From assembly GCA_964470865.1 (NCBI GenBank), contig CAYYFR010000012.1:1-60712 (forward strand): DNA of 60,712 nucleotides, given 5' to 3'. This document shows positions 33,212 through 45,347 of this stretch, piece after piece. The number at the start of each line of letters is the position of its first letter. The stretch's first letter is position 1. The notes under the pieces were generated by a model, which saw nothing but the letters and a program-made list of their open reading frames with translations, was not told where the DNA came from and did not search any database. Position numbers and translations under genes: made by a program. The stretch is from JAEUOS01 sp964470865. Lineage in GTDB: Bacteria; Pseudomonadota; Gammaproteobacteria; Burkholderiales; JAEUOS01.

Positions 33212-34158
33212 GCGCGCAGCGCGTTGTGATCGCACTGGGCGGCAATGCGGCCTACCCGCCCACCATTCGCGGCACAGCCGAGGAACAGTTGGCGGTCATG
33301 GCCGAGTTGTGCGAGCACTTTGTGCGCATGATCGAGGATGGCTATCAGTTGATCCTGACGCATGGCAACGGCCCGGTGGTCGGCAACATCCTGTTCCGCA
33401 TGGCCAAGACCGCGCTTGAATTGCCGCCGATGCCGATGGATGTATGCGTGGCCCATTCGCAGGGCGGCATGGGCTACATGCTGCAGCAGTCTTTTTCCAA
33501 CGTGCTCAAGCGCCGCGGCTGCGAGGCGACGGTGGCCGCGGTCCTGACCGAGGTCGAGGTCGACCCGAACGACCCGGCATTCGCCAACCCGACCAAACCG
33601 GTCGGCAAGTTTTTCTCTGCCGAAGAAGCCACTCGCATGGCGCAAGAGACCGGCTGGGTATTCAAGGAAGACTCGGGCCGCGGCTGGCGGCGCGTGGTCG
33701 CCTCGCCCGCACCGCGCAGAATTCTCGAGCTGGCGGCGATCGAAGCCCTGTTGGCGGCCGGCATCATCCCGATCGCCGCCGGCGGCGGCGGCATCCCGGT
33801 GGTGCGCGATGCCGACGCCTGTTACCAGGGCGTGGCCGCAGTCATCGACAAGGACCTCACCTCGGCCATGCTGGCGGCTCAAACCGGTGCTGACACACTG
33901 ATCATGCTGACCGGCGTACCGCAGGTGATGCTCGATTTCGGCAAACCAGGCGCGCGCGCGGTCGCCCGCATGACGGTGAGCGAGGCACGCAAGCACATGG
34001 CCGATGGTCAGTTCCCTCCCGGCAGCATGGGCCCCAAGGTCGAGGCAGCGCAGAACTACCTTGCCGCGCGCGACGGTACGGTGGTGATCACCTCGCTTGA
34101 GCATGCCTACGATGCCCTCGCAGGCAGCGCCGGGACCAGGCTGGTGCGCGATGCCTGA
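33208..34158 (+). CDS. arcC: Carbamate kinase (catabolic)
   Basis: A 316-residue amino-acid kinase-fold enzyme. It makes ATP from carbamoyl phosphate and ADP, releasing ammonia and CO2. Motifs: VIALGGNA at the N-terminus, LTHGNGPVVGN, PIAAGGGGIPVV and AAVIDKDLTSAMLA, then the end FPPGSMGPKVEAA. GTG start at 33208; no better ATG precedes the family motif. In this cluster it would consume the carbamoyl phosphate made by the carbamoyltransferase (as E. coli AllK does). It overlaps the next gene by 8 bp. Confidence 0.92.
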   Translation: MSAQRVVIALGGNAAYPPTIRGTAEEQLAVMAELCEHFVRMIEDGYQLILTHGNGPVVGNILFRMAKTALELPPMPMDVCVAHSQGGMGYMLQQSFSNVLKRRGCEATVAAVLTEVEVDPNDPAFANPTKPVGKFFSAEEATRMAQETGWVFKEDSGRGWRRVVASPAPRRILELAAIEALLAAGIIPIAAGGGGIPVVRDADACYQGVAAVIDKDLTSAMLAAQTGADTLIMLTGVPQVMLDFGKPGARAVARMTVSEARKHMADGQFPPGSMGPKVEAAQNYLAARDGTVVITSLEHAYDALAGSAGTRLVRDA

Positions 34159-34972
34159 AGTCGGAGAAGCGGTCCGGGTGCGCGCGGTCGGGCACATTGC
34201 CGCAGCCGCGTTGCGCGCATGCGGTGGCCGGGTTGCCCCCCTGCCCGCCTTTCCCGCGGCGCCCTATGGGCTGGCCGCAGGCGAGATCGTATGGATCGGG
34301 CAGAGCGGACCGATGCATCCTCGTGCGGTCTTCGTCTCCCTGCCTTGCAGCCTGGAAGACGAATTCGTGCCTGAAACCCGGGCCTGGCGCCCGGTTCCGA
34401 CAACCCGCTGCGATACGCCAGGGCCGCGCTTGCGCGCTGCCATGTCGGGCCTGGCCGGTGGTCTTTTGTACGGGCTGCCAGCGCGCGGCTATGCCCCCTT
34501 GATTGCCGCGCGCCCGCTCGAATTCCTGCTGCAGACACGCCGCGGCGAAGCGCTCGCGCTGGCCAGGGCGGCGACCTGCAACGACCCGAGCGGCTTTGTT
34601 GCCGCCGCCGCGCGCCTGCTGGGCTTAGGCGGCGGGCTCACACCATCGGGTGATGACTTTGTCGGCGGCGCGCTTTTTGCGCTGCGCCTGGTCCATGCAA
34701 ATGACCCGGGCTGGCTCGCCGCTGCCGCGGCCATCCGTACTCTCGCATCGACACGCACCCATGCCATCAGCGCCGCCTTGCTTGCCGATCTTGCCAATGG
34801 CGAAAGTTTCGCGCCGCTGCACCAACTGCTGAATGCCGCGATGGCCGATGCGTCACCGCAGGTCGTGCTGACCCATGCGCGCGCGGTCACGGCGATCGGC
34901 CACTCCTCGGGTTGGGACATGGTAGCCGGCATCTTCGCCGCAACTGCGGCCCTTCCTGAAAACACTGTTTGA
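34151..34972 (+). CDS. allH: DUF2877 protein, oxamate carbamoyltransferase subunit AllH-like
   Basis: A 273-residue protein with the DUF2877 hallmark LGLGGGLTPSGDDFVGGALF near the middle and a helical C-terminal half (SAALLADLANGESFAPLHQL). The ATG at 34151 overlaps the carbamate kinase stop by 8 bp. E. coli YlbF (AllH) is one of three proteins required for oxamate carbamoyltransferase activity. Assigned here by family plus gene context. Confidence 0.8.
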   Translation: MPEVGEAVRVRAVGHIAAAALRACGGRVAPLPAFPAAPYGLAAGEIVWIGQSGPMHPRAVFVSLPCSLEDEFVPETRAWRPVPTTRCDTPGPRLRAAMSGLAGGLLYGLPARGYAPLIAARPLEFLLQTRRGEALALARAATCNDPSGFVAAAARLLGLGGGLTPSGDDFVGGALFALRLVHANDPGWLAAAAAIRTLASTRTHAISAALLADLANGESFAPLHQLLNAAMADASPQVVLTHARAVTAIGHSSGWDMVAGIFAATAALPENTV

Positions 34973-34991
34973 AGCATCTGAAGACCTCATC

Positions 34992-36431
34992 ATGACCCTG
35001 ATTTCGCAAGCGCCATCGGCCCTCAATATCGGGCTCGACAGTTTCAATCAAAGCATCGCCGGCAATGGCGGCAGCACGCTGCAACTGGATTGGCAACCCC
35101 CCGGCAACGCCGACCCGGCACTGGCCTGGAAACTGGCCAGGCTGACCGCTGACAAAGGCGATCCTGACTCGATCGGCAGCCGCGTCGACGCCGCCAACAA
35201 GACCGCTTGTGAGCGCGTCATCGCGGCACGCCCGATGCTCACCGATGTCGCGCTGCGCGCCGATTCGGTCTGGCCGGAGATGCAATCCGCACGCATTTTG
35301 CTGCATGCCGGCGCACCGGTGGCCTGGCCGGACATGTGCGGGCCCATGCATGGCGCAATGATCGGCGCGGTGCTCTACGAAGGCTGGACCGATACACCGG
35401 AGCGCGCGCGCGCCATGCTTGAGCGCGGCGAAATCCGCTTTGCGCAATGTCATGACTTCAGCGCGGTCGGTCCGATGACCGGCATCATTTCGGCATCCAT
35501 GCCGGTGTTCGTGGTCCGCAACGCGGACCGCGGCAACCTGGCTTACACCAACCTCAACGAGGGCATCGGCAAATGCCTGCGCTTTGGCGCCAACAGCCCC
35601 GATGTGCTGGCCCGGCTCAAGTGGTTCGAGTCGGTCCTGGCGCCCACGCTCAAGGCCGCTGTACGGCAGGTCGAGGGCGGGATCGACCTGAAGTCGATCC
35701 AGGCGCAGGCCCTGCTCATGGGTGACGAGGTCCATTCGCGCAATGCGGCAGCCACGGCGCTGTTTTTCATGCAACTGGCGACTGCCCTGTCGGCCACCGA
35801 CACGCCGCAAAAAATGGTGCGCGAAACCCTGGAATTCATTTCGCGCACGTCGCAGTTCTTTCTAAATCTCTCGATGGTGGCCTCGAAAGCCATCATGGAT
35901 GCGGCCCACGGTGTCGAGTATTCGAGCATCGTCACCGCGACCGCGCGCAACGGCACGACCACGGGCTTGCGCATCTCGGGTCTCGGGCGCGATTGGTTCG
36001 AGGCGCCTTCGGATCAGCCACTGGGCCTGTTTTTCCCCGGCTACAAGCAGGCGGATGCCAACCCCGACCTGGGGGATTCGGCCATCTGCGAGACCGCCGG
36101 TTACGGCGGCTGCTCGATGGCCGCCGCGCCTGCCCTCACGCTATTGGTTGGCGGCACCGTCGCGGACGCAAATCATTACTCGCGCCTGATGTATCACGTG
36201 ACGACCACACGCAATCCGGCCTTGTCCCTGCCCAACCTGGAGTTCGACGGTGCGCCTACCGGCATCGATGTACGCAAGGTGGTCGATACCGGGATTCGCC
36301 CGGTGCTTACCACCGGCATCGCGCACAAGGAGGCCGGTATCGGGCAGATCGGGGCCGGCATCGTGCGGGTGCCCATGGATTGCTACACCAGGGCGCTTGA
36401 CGCACTTGCCGCGCGCTATCTGCCAGACTGA
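34992..36431 (+). CDS. allG: DUF1116 protein, oxamate carbamoyltransferase subunit AllG-like
   Basis: A 479-residue DUF1116 protein, the E. coli YlbE (AllG) counterpart. Conserved-looking blocks: MCGPMHGAMIGAVLYEGWTD, HDFSAVGPMTGIISASMPVF, DEVHSRNAAATALF and the C-terminal TGIAHKEAGIGQIGAGIVRVP. It follows the DUF2877 gene by 19 bp. With FdrA and DUF2877 it would catalyse the phosphorolytic cleavage of a carbamoylated acid. The frame after its stop continues in phase into a DUF2848-like relic. Confidence 0.86.
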   Translation: MTLISQAPSALNIGLDSFNQSIAGNGGSTLQLDWQPPGNADPALAWKLARLTADKGDPDSIGSRVDAANKTACERVIAARPMLTDVALRADSVWPEMQSARILLHAGAPVAWPDMCGPMHGAMIGAVLYEGWTDTPERARAMLERGEIRFAQCHDFSAVGPMTGIISASMPVFVVRNADRGNLAYTNLNEGIGKCLRFGANSPDVLARLKWFESVLAPTLKAAVRQVEGGIDLKSIQAQALLMGDEVHSRNAAATALFFMQLATALSATDTPQKMVRETLEFISRTSQFFLNLSMVASKAIMDAAHGVEYSSIVTATARNGTTTGLRISGLGRDWFEAPSDQPLGLFFPGYKQADANPDLGDSAICETAGYGGCSMAAAPALTLLVGGTVADANHYSRLMYHVTTTRNPALSLPNLEFDGAPTGIDVRKVVDTGIRPVLTTGIAHKEAGIGQIGAGIVRVPMDCYTRALDALAARYLPD

Positions 36432-36713
36432 TACAACGGCCAGGCCGACGGGGCATTTGCGGGCGAAGCCGGCGGCAAGACGGTGCTGTATCAGGAGGGA
36501 GCGCTCGCGCAGATCATGCCGCCACAGGCGCTGATCGCGGGATACTCGGGCAAGGCGGGCTTGCAGGTGGGCACGGTGATGTTTTGCGGGACCTTCCCGG
36601 CCATTGGCGGGATTCGCCCGGCACCCTGGTTTGAAATCGAAATCGAGGATCCGCTGCAGGGCCGCAAGATGCGACATCGCTATCGTACTGAAGTGCTGCC
36701 GATCGTCGAATAG
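36432..36713 (+). pseudogene. C-terminal relic of a DUF2848-family gene
   Basis: Directly after the DUF1116 stop, and in the same frame, about 93 codons match the C-terminal part of DUF2848 proteins: VLYQEGALAQIMPPQALIAG, VGTVMFCGTFPAIGGIRPAP, FEIEIEDPLQGRKMRHRYR, stop at 36711. The N-terminal half (about 120-130 residues) is missing and there is no credible start. Intact members are about 220-230 residues. Most likely a deletion remnant. Confidence 0.65.
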
Positions 36714-36732
36714 AGAGCGCGCCTGAGCGTGC

Positions 36733-36756
36733 GCCACGGCGGAACGCAACCGTGGC
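36733..36756. terminator. Hairpin between relic and zapE end
   Basis: A perfect 7-bp stem, GCCACGG and CCGTGGC, with a 10-nt loop, between two convergent transcription units. No U-tract, so a stabilising hairpin or weak terminator. Confidence 0.4.
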
Positions 36757-36794
36757 CTGCAAGTGCGCAGTGGGGCCCGGCCCGACCTGGCTGG

Positions 36795-37964
36795 CTATTC
36801 TCGAAAACCGTGCTGCTCGACACGCGGCAGGCGCAGGTAATCGACGGTCTGCATTTCCTCGATACGGCTGATGGTACGCGCGAACTCGTGCGCCAGCGCG
36901 CCCTGGGTATAGAGCTGCTGCGCCGGCACGGCCGCCGACATGATCATCTTCACCCGTGCGTCGTACAGCACATCGATCAGCCAGGTGAAGCGCCGCGCCT
37001 CGGCGGCCTGGCGCGGGCCCATTTCGGGTACATCCGAAAGCACGATGGTGTGGAAACGGCGTGCCAGGTCGACGTAGTCGGTATACGAACGCGGCCCGCC
37101 GCACAGGGTCTTGAAATCGAACCACACCACGCCGCCGGCGCGCCGCAGGTAAGCGATCTCGCGCCCTTCCACATCCAGCGCCTGGGTTTCGTCCTCGACT
37201 TCGGCTATGCGGCTGAACTCGGCACACAGGGCTCGCGCAGTATCGGCTGACACCGGCGTGTGATAGACCTTGGCGGATTCAAGCGCACGCAGGCGGTAGT
37301 CGACACCGGCATCCACGTTGATGATCGTAAGCCGCGCCTTGATCAGCTCGACCGCCGGCAGGAACTTGGCGCGCTGCAGGCCGTCTTTCCACAGCAGGTC
37401 GGGATGATAGTTCGAGGTCATGCACAGCATCACACGGTTATCGAACAGGTGTTCGAGCAGGCGGCCCAGGATCATCGCGTCGGCGATGTCGTTGACATGG
37501 AATTCATCGAAGCAGATCAGCCGGTACTTCTCGGCGATGTCCTGCGCCAGGAGCTTCAACGGATCCTCCGCGCCCTTGAGTTCGTCGAGCGCCTGGTGCA
37601 CGTCGCGCATGAAATGGTGAAAGTGCACGCGCCGCTTCTTGACCAGCGGCACGCACAGGTAGAAGCTGTCCATCAGGAAACTTTTTCCCCTGCCAACCCC
37701 GCCCCACAGGTACACGCCGCGCGGCAATTCGGGCTTGACGAACAGGCGTTTCAAGCGCGTGTTGCGCCGCGCCTTGTAGCCCACCCACTGGTCGTACAGT
37801 TCCTGGAGCTTCGCCACGGCCGCCAGTTGCGAGGCATCGCTCACATATCCGCGGTGCGCGATGACCTTGTTGTAGTAGTCGAAGACAGTCAGCTCGCCGG
37901 CTTCTGCGGCCGAATTGATGTCGTCGATCGAATCGTCGTCAGGTTCGAGCGCAGCGTCGCGCAT
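36795..37964 (-). CDS. zapE: Cell-division ATPase ZapE (AFG1-like)
   Basis: A 389-residue AAA-like ATPase. Walker A is WGGVGRGKSFLMDSF at about 86-100; Walker B LICFDEFHVNDIADAM; then the arginine-finger region and the C-terminal family block. E. coli ZapE associates with the Z-ring and destabilises FtsZ bundles; eukaryotic AFG1 aids mitochondrial protein quality control. It lies 105 bp after lpd at the end of the odhAB-lpd group. Only the first-M start at 37964 keeps the full family N-terminus. Confidence 0.92.
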   Translation of the reverse strand: MRDAALEPDDDSIDDINSAAEAGELTVFDYYNKVIAHRGYVSDASQLAAVAKLQELYDQWVGYKARRNTRLKRLFVKPELPRGVYLWGGVGRGKSFLMDSFYLCVPLVKKRRVHFHHFMRDVHQALDELKGAEDPLKLLAQDIAEKYRLICFDEFHVNDIADAMILGRLLEHLFDNRVMLCMTSNYHPDLLWKDGLQRAKFLPAVELIKARLTIINVDAGVDYRLRALESAKVYHTPVSADTARALCAEFSRIAEVEDETQALDVEGREIAYLRRAGGVVWFDFKTLCGGPRSYTDYVDLARRFHTIVLSDVPEMGPRQAAEARRFTWLIDVLYDARVKMIMSAAVPAQQLYTQGALAHEFARTISRIEEMQTVDYLRLPRVEQHGFRE

Positions 37965-38069
37965 ATCCGCTTCTTCGAGGCTCTTGCCGCATGCAATCGA
38001 ACGGCTGCGCCGGCGCTGTCATGCCCACTCCAATCCGGCAACGGCAGGGTTTCACTTTTTGCCGGAATA

Positions 38070-39500
38070 TCAGATATGGATGGAGCGCTTGTCCACACCC
38101 AGCATCGCCTCCTTCATCACCTCGGAAAGCGAGGGATGGGCGTGGCAGGTGCGCGCCACATCCTCGGCGGCCGCCATGAATTCCATCGCCAGCACCGCCT
38201 CGGCGATTTGCTCGGAGGCATGCGCATGAATCACATGCACGCCGAGGATTCGATCGGTCAGCGCATCGGCAAGCACTTTCACGAAGCCGTCAGGTTCACC
38301 TTGCGACAAGGCCCGACCATTGGCCGAGAAGGGAAAACTGCCCACCTTGTATTGCGCGCCTTCGCTCCTGAGTTGTTGCTCGGTCTTGCCTACCCAGGCG
38401 ATTTCCGGTGAGGTGTAGATCACCCAGGGGATGGTGTCGTAGTTGACATGTCCGGCCTGGCCGGCAATGATTTCGGCCGCCATCACGCCCTCTTCCGCGC
38501 CCTTGTGCGCCAGCATCGGCCCGCGCACCACATCGCCTACGGCGAACACGTTGGCGGCGCCGGTGCGGCAATGTCCATCGACCTCGATGAAGCCGCGTGC
38601 GTCGGCGGCCAGGCCGATTGATTCCAGGCCCAGGTTGTCGGTATTGGGAATTCGGCCAATCGAAACAATCAGGCGCTCGCACTCAAGCTTTTGCGCCTTG
38701 CCTTCGGCATCGGTGTAGTCGACCGTGACGCCGGCCTTGCCCTGCTCGATGGCACCGAGTTTGACACCCAGGTGGATCGCCAGGCCCTGTTCCCTGGTGA
38801 ATGCCTTCCAGGCCTCCTTGGCAACGGCTTCATCGCAGGCTGCGAGAAAGGTCGGCAGCGCTTCGAGCACCGTTACCGTGGCGCCAAGCCGGCGCCACAC
38901 CGAACCCAATTCCAGTCCGATCACGCCGGCGCCGATCACCCCCAGCGTTTTGGGAATCTCCGGCAAACGCAAAGCGCCTTCGTTGTCACAGATGCGCAGA
39001 TTATCCACCGGCACGCCGGACAGGTGCCGTGCTTTCGATCCGGTGGCGATGATTACATTGCGCGCCATCACCATTTCGCTCGCGGCGTCTCCGGAGACTT
39101 CGACCTGGTAGCCGCCCTCGGTCTTGCCCGCAAACCTGCCATGGCCCTTGAGCCAGGTCACCTTGTTCTTGCGGAACAGGAATTCGATGCCCTTGGTGTT
39201 CTTCGCGACAACGGAATCCTTGCGTGCCAGCATCCTGGCGACGTCGAACTCGACGCCCTTGACGGTGATGCCGTGGTCGGCAAACGCGTGCTGTACTTTC
39301 TCGTAGTTCTCGGATGATTCCAGGAGTGCCTTCGAAGGTATGCAGCCCACATTCAGGCAGGTACCACCAAGCGTGGCCTCGCCCTTCGGGTTCTTCCATT
39401 TCTCGATGCACGCGACCGAAAAACCGAGTTGCCCTGCGCGCACCGCAGCCACGTAGCCTGCGGGCCCGGCGCCTATCACCACCACATCGAAATTTTTCAT
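38070..39500 (-). CDS. lpd: Dihydrolipoyl dehydrogenase (E3 of 2-oxoglutarate dehydrogenase)
   Basis: A 476-residue flavoprotein disulfide reductase starting MKNFDVVVIGAGPAGYVAA. The redox pair is in GGTCLNVGCIPSKALLE; NAD-binding GVIGAGVIGLELGSVW; the FAD-binding FAVGDVVRGPMLAHKGAEEG; and the catalytic His-Glu pair in HAHPSLSEVMKEA. It reoxidises the E2-bound lipoyl group with NAD+. It follows odhB by 47 bp. A longer in-frame start at 39548 has no family support. Confidence 0.95.
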   Translation of the reverse strand: MKNFDVVVIGAGPAGYVAAVRAGQLGFSVACIEKWKNPKGEATLGGTCLNVGCIPSKALLESSENYEKVQHAFADHGITVKGVEFDVARMLARKDSVVAKNTKGIEFLFRKNKVTWLKGHGRFAGKTEGGYQVEVSGDAASEMVMARNVIIATGSKARHLSGVPVDNLRICDNEGALRLPEIPKTLGVIGAGVIGLELGSVWRRLGATVTVLEALPTFLAACDEAVAKEAWKAFTREQGLAIHLGVKLGAIEQGKAGVTVDYTDAEGKAQKLECERLIVSIGRIPNTDNLGLESIGLAADARGFIEVDGHCRTGAANVFAVGDVVRGPMLAHKGAEEGVMAAEIIAGQAGHVNYDTIPWVIYTSPEIAWVGKTEQQLRSEGAQYKVGSFPFSANGRALSQGEPDGFVKVLADALTDRILGVHVIHAHASEQIAEAVLAMEFMAAAEDVARTCHAHPSLSEVMKEAMLGVDKRSIHI

Positions 39501-39547
39501 GAATGACTTTTTCCGGTCGAATGCCGCGTCAGACACGGCGTCCTGCA

Positions 39548-40798
<1,251 letters not shown>

Positions 40799-40862
40799 TG
40801 CGCTTGCACCTTCCTGTTTTGTTTCAGACGTCGCGCCGGCGCTCGGGCCGGGTTAACGCGAA

Positions 40863-43724
40863 TTACTTCGTCAATACAAAGCCGCGGGTTTTGCCGAACG
40901 CCGTCGCCAGAAGGGCCTTCTGCTGTTCGACATGCTTGGCCATGTAGCCCACCGCCGGTGAAGCAGAAGCCGCTCGTCCCGCGTAGGCCAGCTTCTGGCC
41001 TTCGGCCATGTTCTCCAGCAGGTTGTGCTGGATCTGGAACCAGGGGCCCTGGTTCTGCGGTTCGTCCTGGCACCACACCAGTTCGCTTGCGCCTTCGTAC
41101 TTGCGCAATTCCCCACTGAACGCCTTGTGCGGAAACGGGTAGAGCTGCTCGACCCGCACGATCGCGATGTCATCGGTCTTCTTGTCGCGCCGGGTGGCGA
41201 TGAGGTCGTAATAGATGCGGCCGGAGCAGGCGATGACCCGTTTGACTTCCTTGGCCTTGATCGATTTGTCGACCTCGCCGATGACGGTATCAAATTGGCC
41301 TTTGGCAAGCTCCGCCAGCTCCGAGATCGCTTCCTTGTGACGCAACAGCGACTTGGGTGTGAAGATCACCAGTGGCTTGCGGAACAGGCGCACCATCTGG
41401 CGTCGCAGGAGATGAAAAATCTGCGCCGGTGTGGTTGGCTGCACCACCTGGATGTTGTGATCCGCGCACAGTTGCAGAAAACGTTCGATGCGTGCGGAAG
41501 AATGCTCCGGGCCCTGGCCTTCATAGCCATGCGGCAACATCAGGGTGAGGCCGCAGGCGCGCCCCCACTTGACCTCGCCGGAGGTGATGAACTGGTCGAT
41601 CACCACCTGCGCGCCGTTGGCGAAGTCGCCGAACTGGCCTTCCCAGATCACCAGGGTATTCGGTTCCGAAGCCGCGTAGCCGTACTCGAAACCCATCACC
41701 GCCTCCTCGGACAACACCGAGTCGATGACGGTGAAAGGCGCCTGCTTGTCCGACACATTGGCCAGCGGCACGTAGCTGCCTGCGTCCCATTTTTCGCGGT
41801 TCTGGTCATGCAGTACCGCATGGCGATGGGTGAAGGTGCCACGCCCGCTGTCCTGGCCCGTCAGGCGCACCGCATAGCCGGATGCGACCAGCGAGGCATA
41901 GGCGAGATGTTCGCCCATGCCCCAATCGAGCGGCTGTTCGCCACGCGCCATCTTGCGGCGATTGCCGATCAGGGTATCTGCCAGCGGATGCGGCTTGAAG
42001 CTCTCCGGGATGGTGGTAATGCGCTCGCCCAGGCGCTTGATCTCGGCCAGCGGCAGGGCGGTATCGGCCGCGTCGGTCCATTTCTTGTTGAGGAACGGCA
42101 CCCAGTCAACCGCATATTTGCTCTTGAAATCCGACAAAACGTACTCGACCGTCGATTTGCCTTCATCCATCAGGTCGCGGAAGCTCTTGACCATCTGCTC
42201 CGGTTCGCCGGCTTTCAGAACGCCTTGCGCAACCAGCTTTTCGCCGTACAGTTTGCGCGTGCCCGGATGCTGGCCAATGCGCTTGTACATCAGCGGCTGG
42301 GTGAGAGCCGGCGTATCCTGTTCGTTGTGGCCGAGCTTGCGGAAGCAAATGATGTCGACCACGATGTCTTTCCTGAACTCGGCGCGGAAATCAATCGCGA
42401 TCTGGGTTGCAAACACCACTGCTTCCGGGTCATCGCCGTTGACATGCAGCACCGGCGCCTCGATCATCTTGACCACGTCCGAGCAATACAGGGTCGAACG
42501 CGAGTCGCGCGGGTCCGAAGTGGTGAAGCCGATCTGGTTGTTGATCACCAGGTGCACCGTGCCATGGGTGCCATAGCCGCGGGTCTGCGCCAGATTCAGG
42601 GTTTCCATCACCACGCCCTGGCCGGCGAACGCAGCATCGCCGTGCACCAGGATCGGCAATACCTGCGAACCGTCCTTGTCGCCGCGCCGATCCATGCGCG
42701 CCTTGCAGGAACCCTCGACTACCGGATTGACGATTTCCAGATGCGAGGGGTTGAACGCCAGACTCAAATGCACCGGCCCGCCCGGGGTCGAGATATCCGA
42801 GGAAAAGCCCTTGTGATACTTCACATCGCCTGCCGGCAGATCGTCCAGATGCTTGCCCTCGAATTCCTCGAACAGGTCCGAGGGCATCTTGCCCAGGGTA
42901 TTGACCAGGACATTCAAGCGGCCGCGGTGCGCCATGCCGATCACGATCTCCTGCACGCCCTTCTCACCGGCGCGCTGGATCAGTTCGTCGATCGAGGCGA
43001 TGAAGCTTTCGCCGCCTTCCAGGGAAAACCGCTTTTGCCCCACATAGCGGGTATGCAGGTAGCGCTCCAGGCCTTCGGCCGCGGTGACGCGCTCGAAAAT
43101 GTGGCGCTTCTTGTCGGCGTCGAATTTGGGCGTTGAGCGGGTGCTCTCCAGCCGTTGCTGCAGCCAGCGTTTCTGCGCCGGATCGCTGATGTACATGAAC
43201 TCCGCGCCGATAGTGCCGCAGTAGGTCTCGCGCAGTCCCTGGATGATCTCGCGCAGCGTCATCGATTCGCGGCCGAAATACAGCGACTGCGCATTGAACG
43301 TCATGTCCATGTCGGCCTCTGTGAGGTCGTAGAACACTGGCTCGAGTTCGGGAATCGGCGTGCGCTCGGCGCGCTTGAGCGGATCCAGATCGGCCCAGCG
43401 GGTGCCGAGGAAGCGATAGGCGGCGATCAGTTGCTGGACGAAGACCTGCTTGCGCGCTACCGAAAGATCAACAGTGGAGCCGCCCTGCGGCCTCAGGGAA
43501 CCGTCTTTGGCGCGCAGCGCGAACGACTCGACCACCGGCGCATGCGGCACGTCGCGCCCGGGATCCGCGCCAGCGTTCGGCGGCACCACCTGCAGGGCAT
43601 CGAAGTACTCGCGCCATTTCTCCGGCACCGAGCCCGGGTTGTCGAGGTAGTTCTCGTAGAGCTCCTCAACGTAGGGCGCGTTGCCGCCGAACAGATACGA
43701 ATTTGACTGGTATTGCTTCATCAT
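40863..43724 (-). CDS. odhA: 2-oxoglutarate dehydrogenase E1 component
   Basis: A 953-residue thiamine-diphosphate enzyme. The N-terminal segment SYLFGGNAPYVEELYENYLD is E1o-specific. TPP and active-site blocks include GMAHRGRLNVLVNTLGK, HGDAAFAGQGVVMETLNL and QIGFTTSDPRDSRSTLYCSD. The transketolase-like C-terminal half has SVLSEEAVMGFEYGYAAS and GQGPEHSSARIERFLQL. Start at the first of two ATGs, after a good AAAGGTGA site. It decarboxylates 2-oxoglutarate and reductively succinylates E2. Confidence 0.96.
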   Translation of the reverse strand: MMKQYQSNSYLFGGNAPYVEELYENYLDNPGSVPEKWREYFDALQVVPPNAGADPGRDVPHAPVVESFALRAKDGSLRPQGGSTVDLSVARKQVFVQQLIAAYRFLGTRWADLDPLKRAERTPIPELEPVFYDLTEADMDMTFNAQSLYFGRESMTLREIIQGLRETYCGTIGAEFMYISDPAQKRWLQQRLESTRSTPKFDADKKRHIFERVTAAEGLERYLHTRYVGQKRFSLEGGESFIASIDELIQRAGEKGVQEIVIGMAHRGRLNVLVNTLGKMPSDLFEEFEGKHLDDLPAGDVKYHKGFSSDISTPGGPVHLSLAFNPSHLEIVNPVVEGSCKARMDRRGDKDGSQVLPILVHGDAAFAGQGVVMETLNLAQTRGYGTHGTVHLVINNQIGFTTSDPRDSRSTLYCSDVVKMIEAPVLHVNGDDPEAVVFATQIAIDFRAEFRKDIVVDIICFRKLGHNEQDTPALTQPLMYKRIGQHPGTRKLYGEKLVAQGVLKAGEPEQMVKSFRDLMDEGKSTVEYVLSDFKSKYAVDWVPFLNKKWTDAADTALPLAEIKRLGERITTIPESFKPHPLADTLIGNRRKMARGEQPLDWGMGEHLAYASLVASGYAVRLTGQDSGRGTFTHRHAVLHDQNREKWDAGSYVPLANVSDKQAPFTVIDSVLSEEAVMGFEYGYAASEPNTLVIWEGQFGDFANGAQVVIDQFITSGEVKWGRACGLTLMLPHGYEGQGPEHSSARIERFLQLCADHNIQVVQPTTPAQIFHLLRRQMVRLFRKPLVIFTPKSLLRHKEAISELAELAKGQFDTVIGEVDKSIKAKEVKRVIACSGRIYYDLIATRRDKKTDDIAIVRVEQLYPFPHKAFSGELRKYEGASELVWCQDEPQNQGPWFQIQHNLLENMAEGQKLAYAGRAASASPAVGYMAKHVEQQKALLATAFGKTRGFVLTK

Positions 43725-43832
43725 GGCGTTCACCTTTCTCGAGTTTCTCGATGCAGTGCGGGCAATGCGGGATCGCCTAGGCGCTCCCCGCTTGACCCCC
43801 TCGCGCCACGGCTTGACCGGATTGCGAGGAGC

Positions 43833-43855
43833 CGCGCACCCGTGCCAGGTGCGCG
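43833..43855. promoter_or_regulatory. Leader-region hairpin upstream of odhA
   Basis: A perfect 8-bp stem (CGCGCACC and GGTGCGCG) with a 7-nt loop lies 109 bp upstream of odhA in the 258-bp gltA-odhA gap. No U-tract follows on either strand. It could be part of the odhA leader or attenuate read-through from gltA. The rest of the gap shows no gene. Confidence 0.4.
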
Positions 43856-43982
43856 TGACCAATTGTCAGGGAAGTTTCAGCTCGATCGGCGGGGTCAGGT
43901 TGGGATGGCTGGACATTAGCGGGCGTTGGTCAACGGCGATCGGGGAAGAACAGCAACCCTTCCGCTTCACTTCACCAAAAAG

Positions 43983-45299
<1,317 letters not shown>

Positions 45300-45347
45300 G
45301 GATTGCTCCCGAAAGTTCTGTTTTTCTTTAAGGTCGCCAAAGGCCGG

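Noticed and set aside
41025..43136. A 703-codon plus-strand open frame opposite odhA
   Set aside because: Pure antisense shadow of a GC-rich gene; the translation has His/Arg/Gln-rich unnatural composition and odhA is unambiguous.
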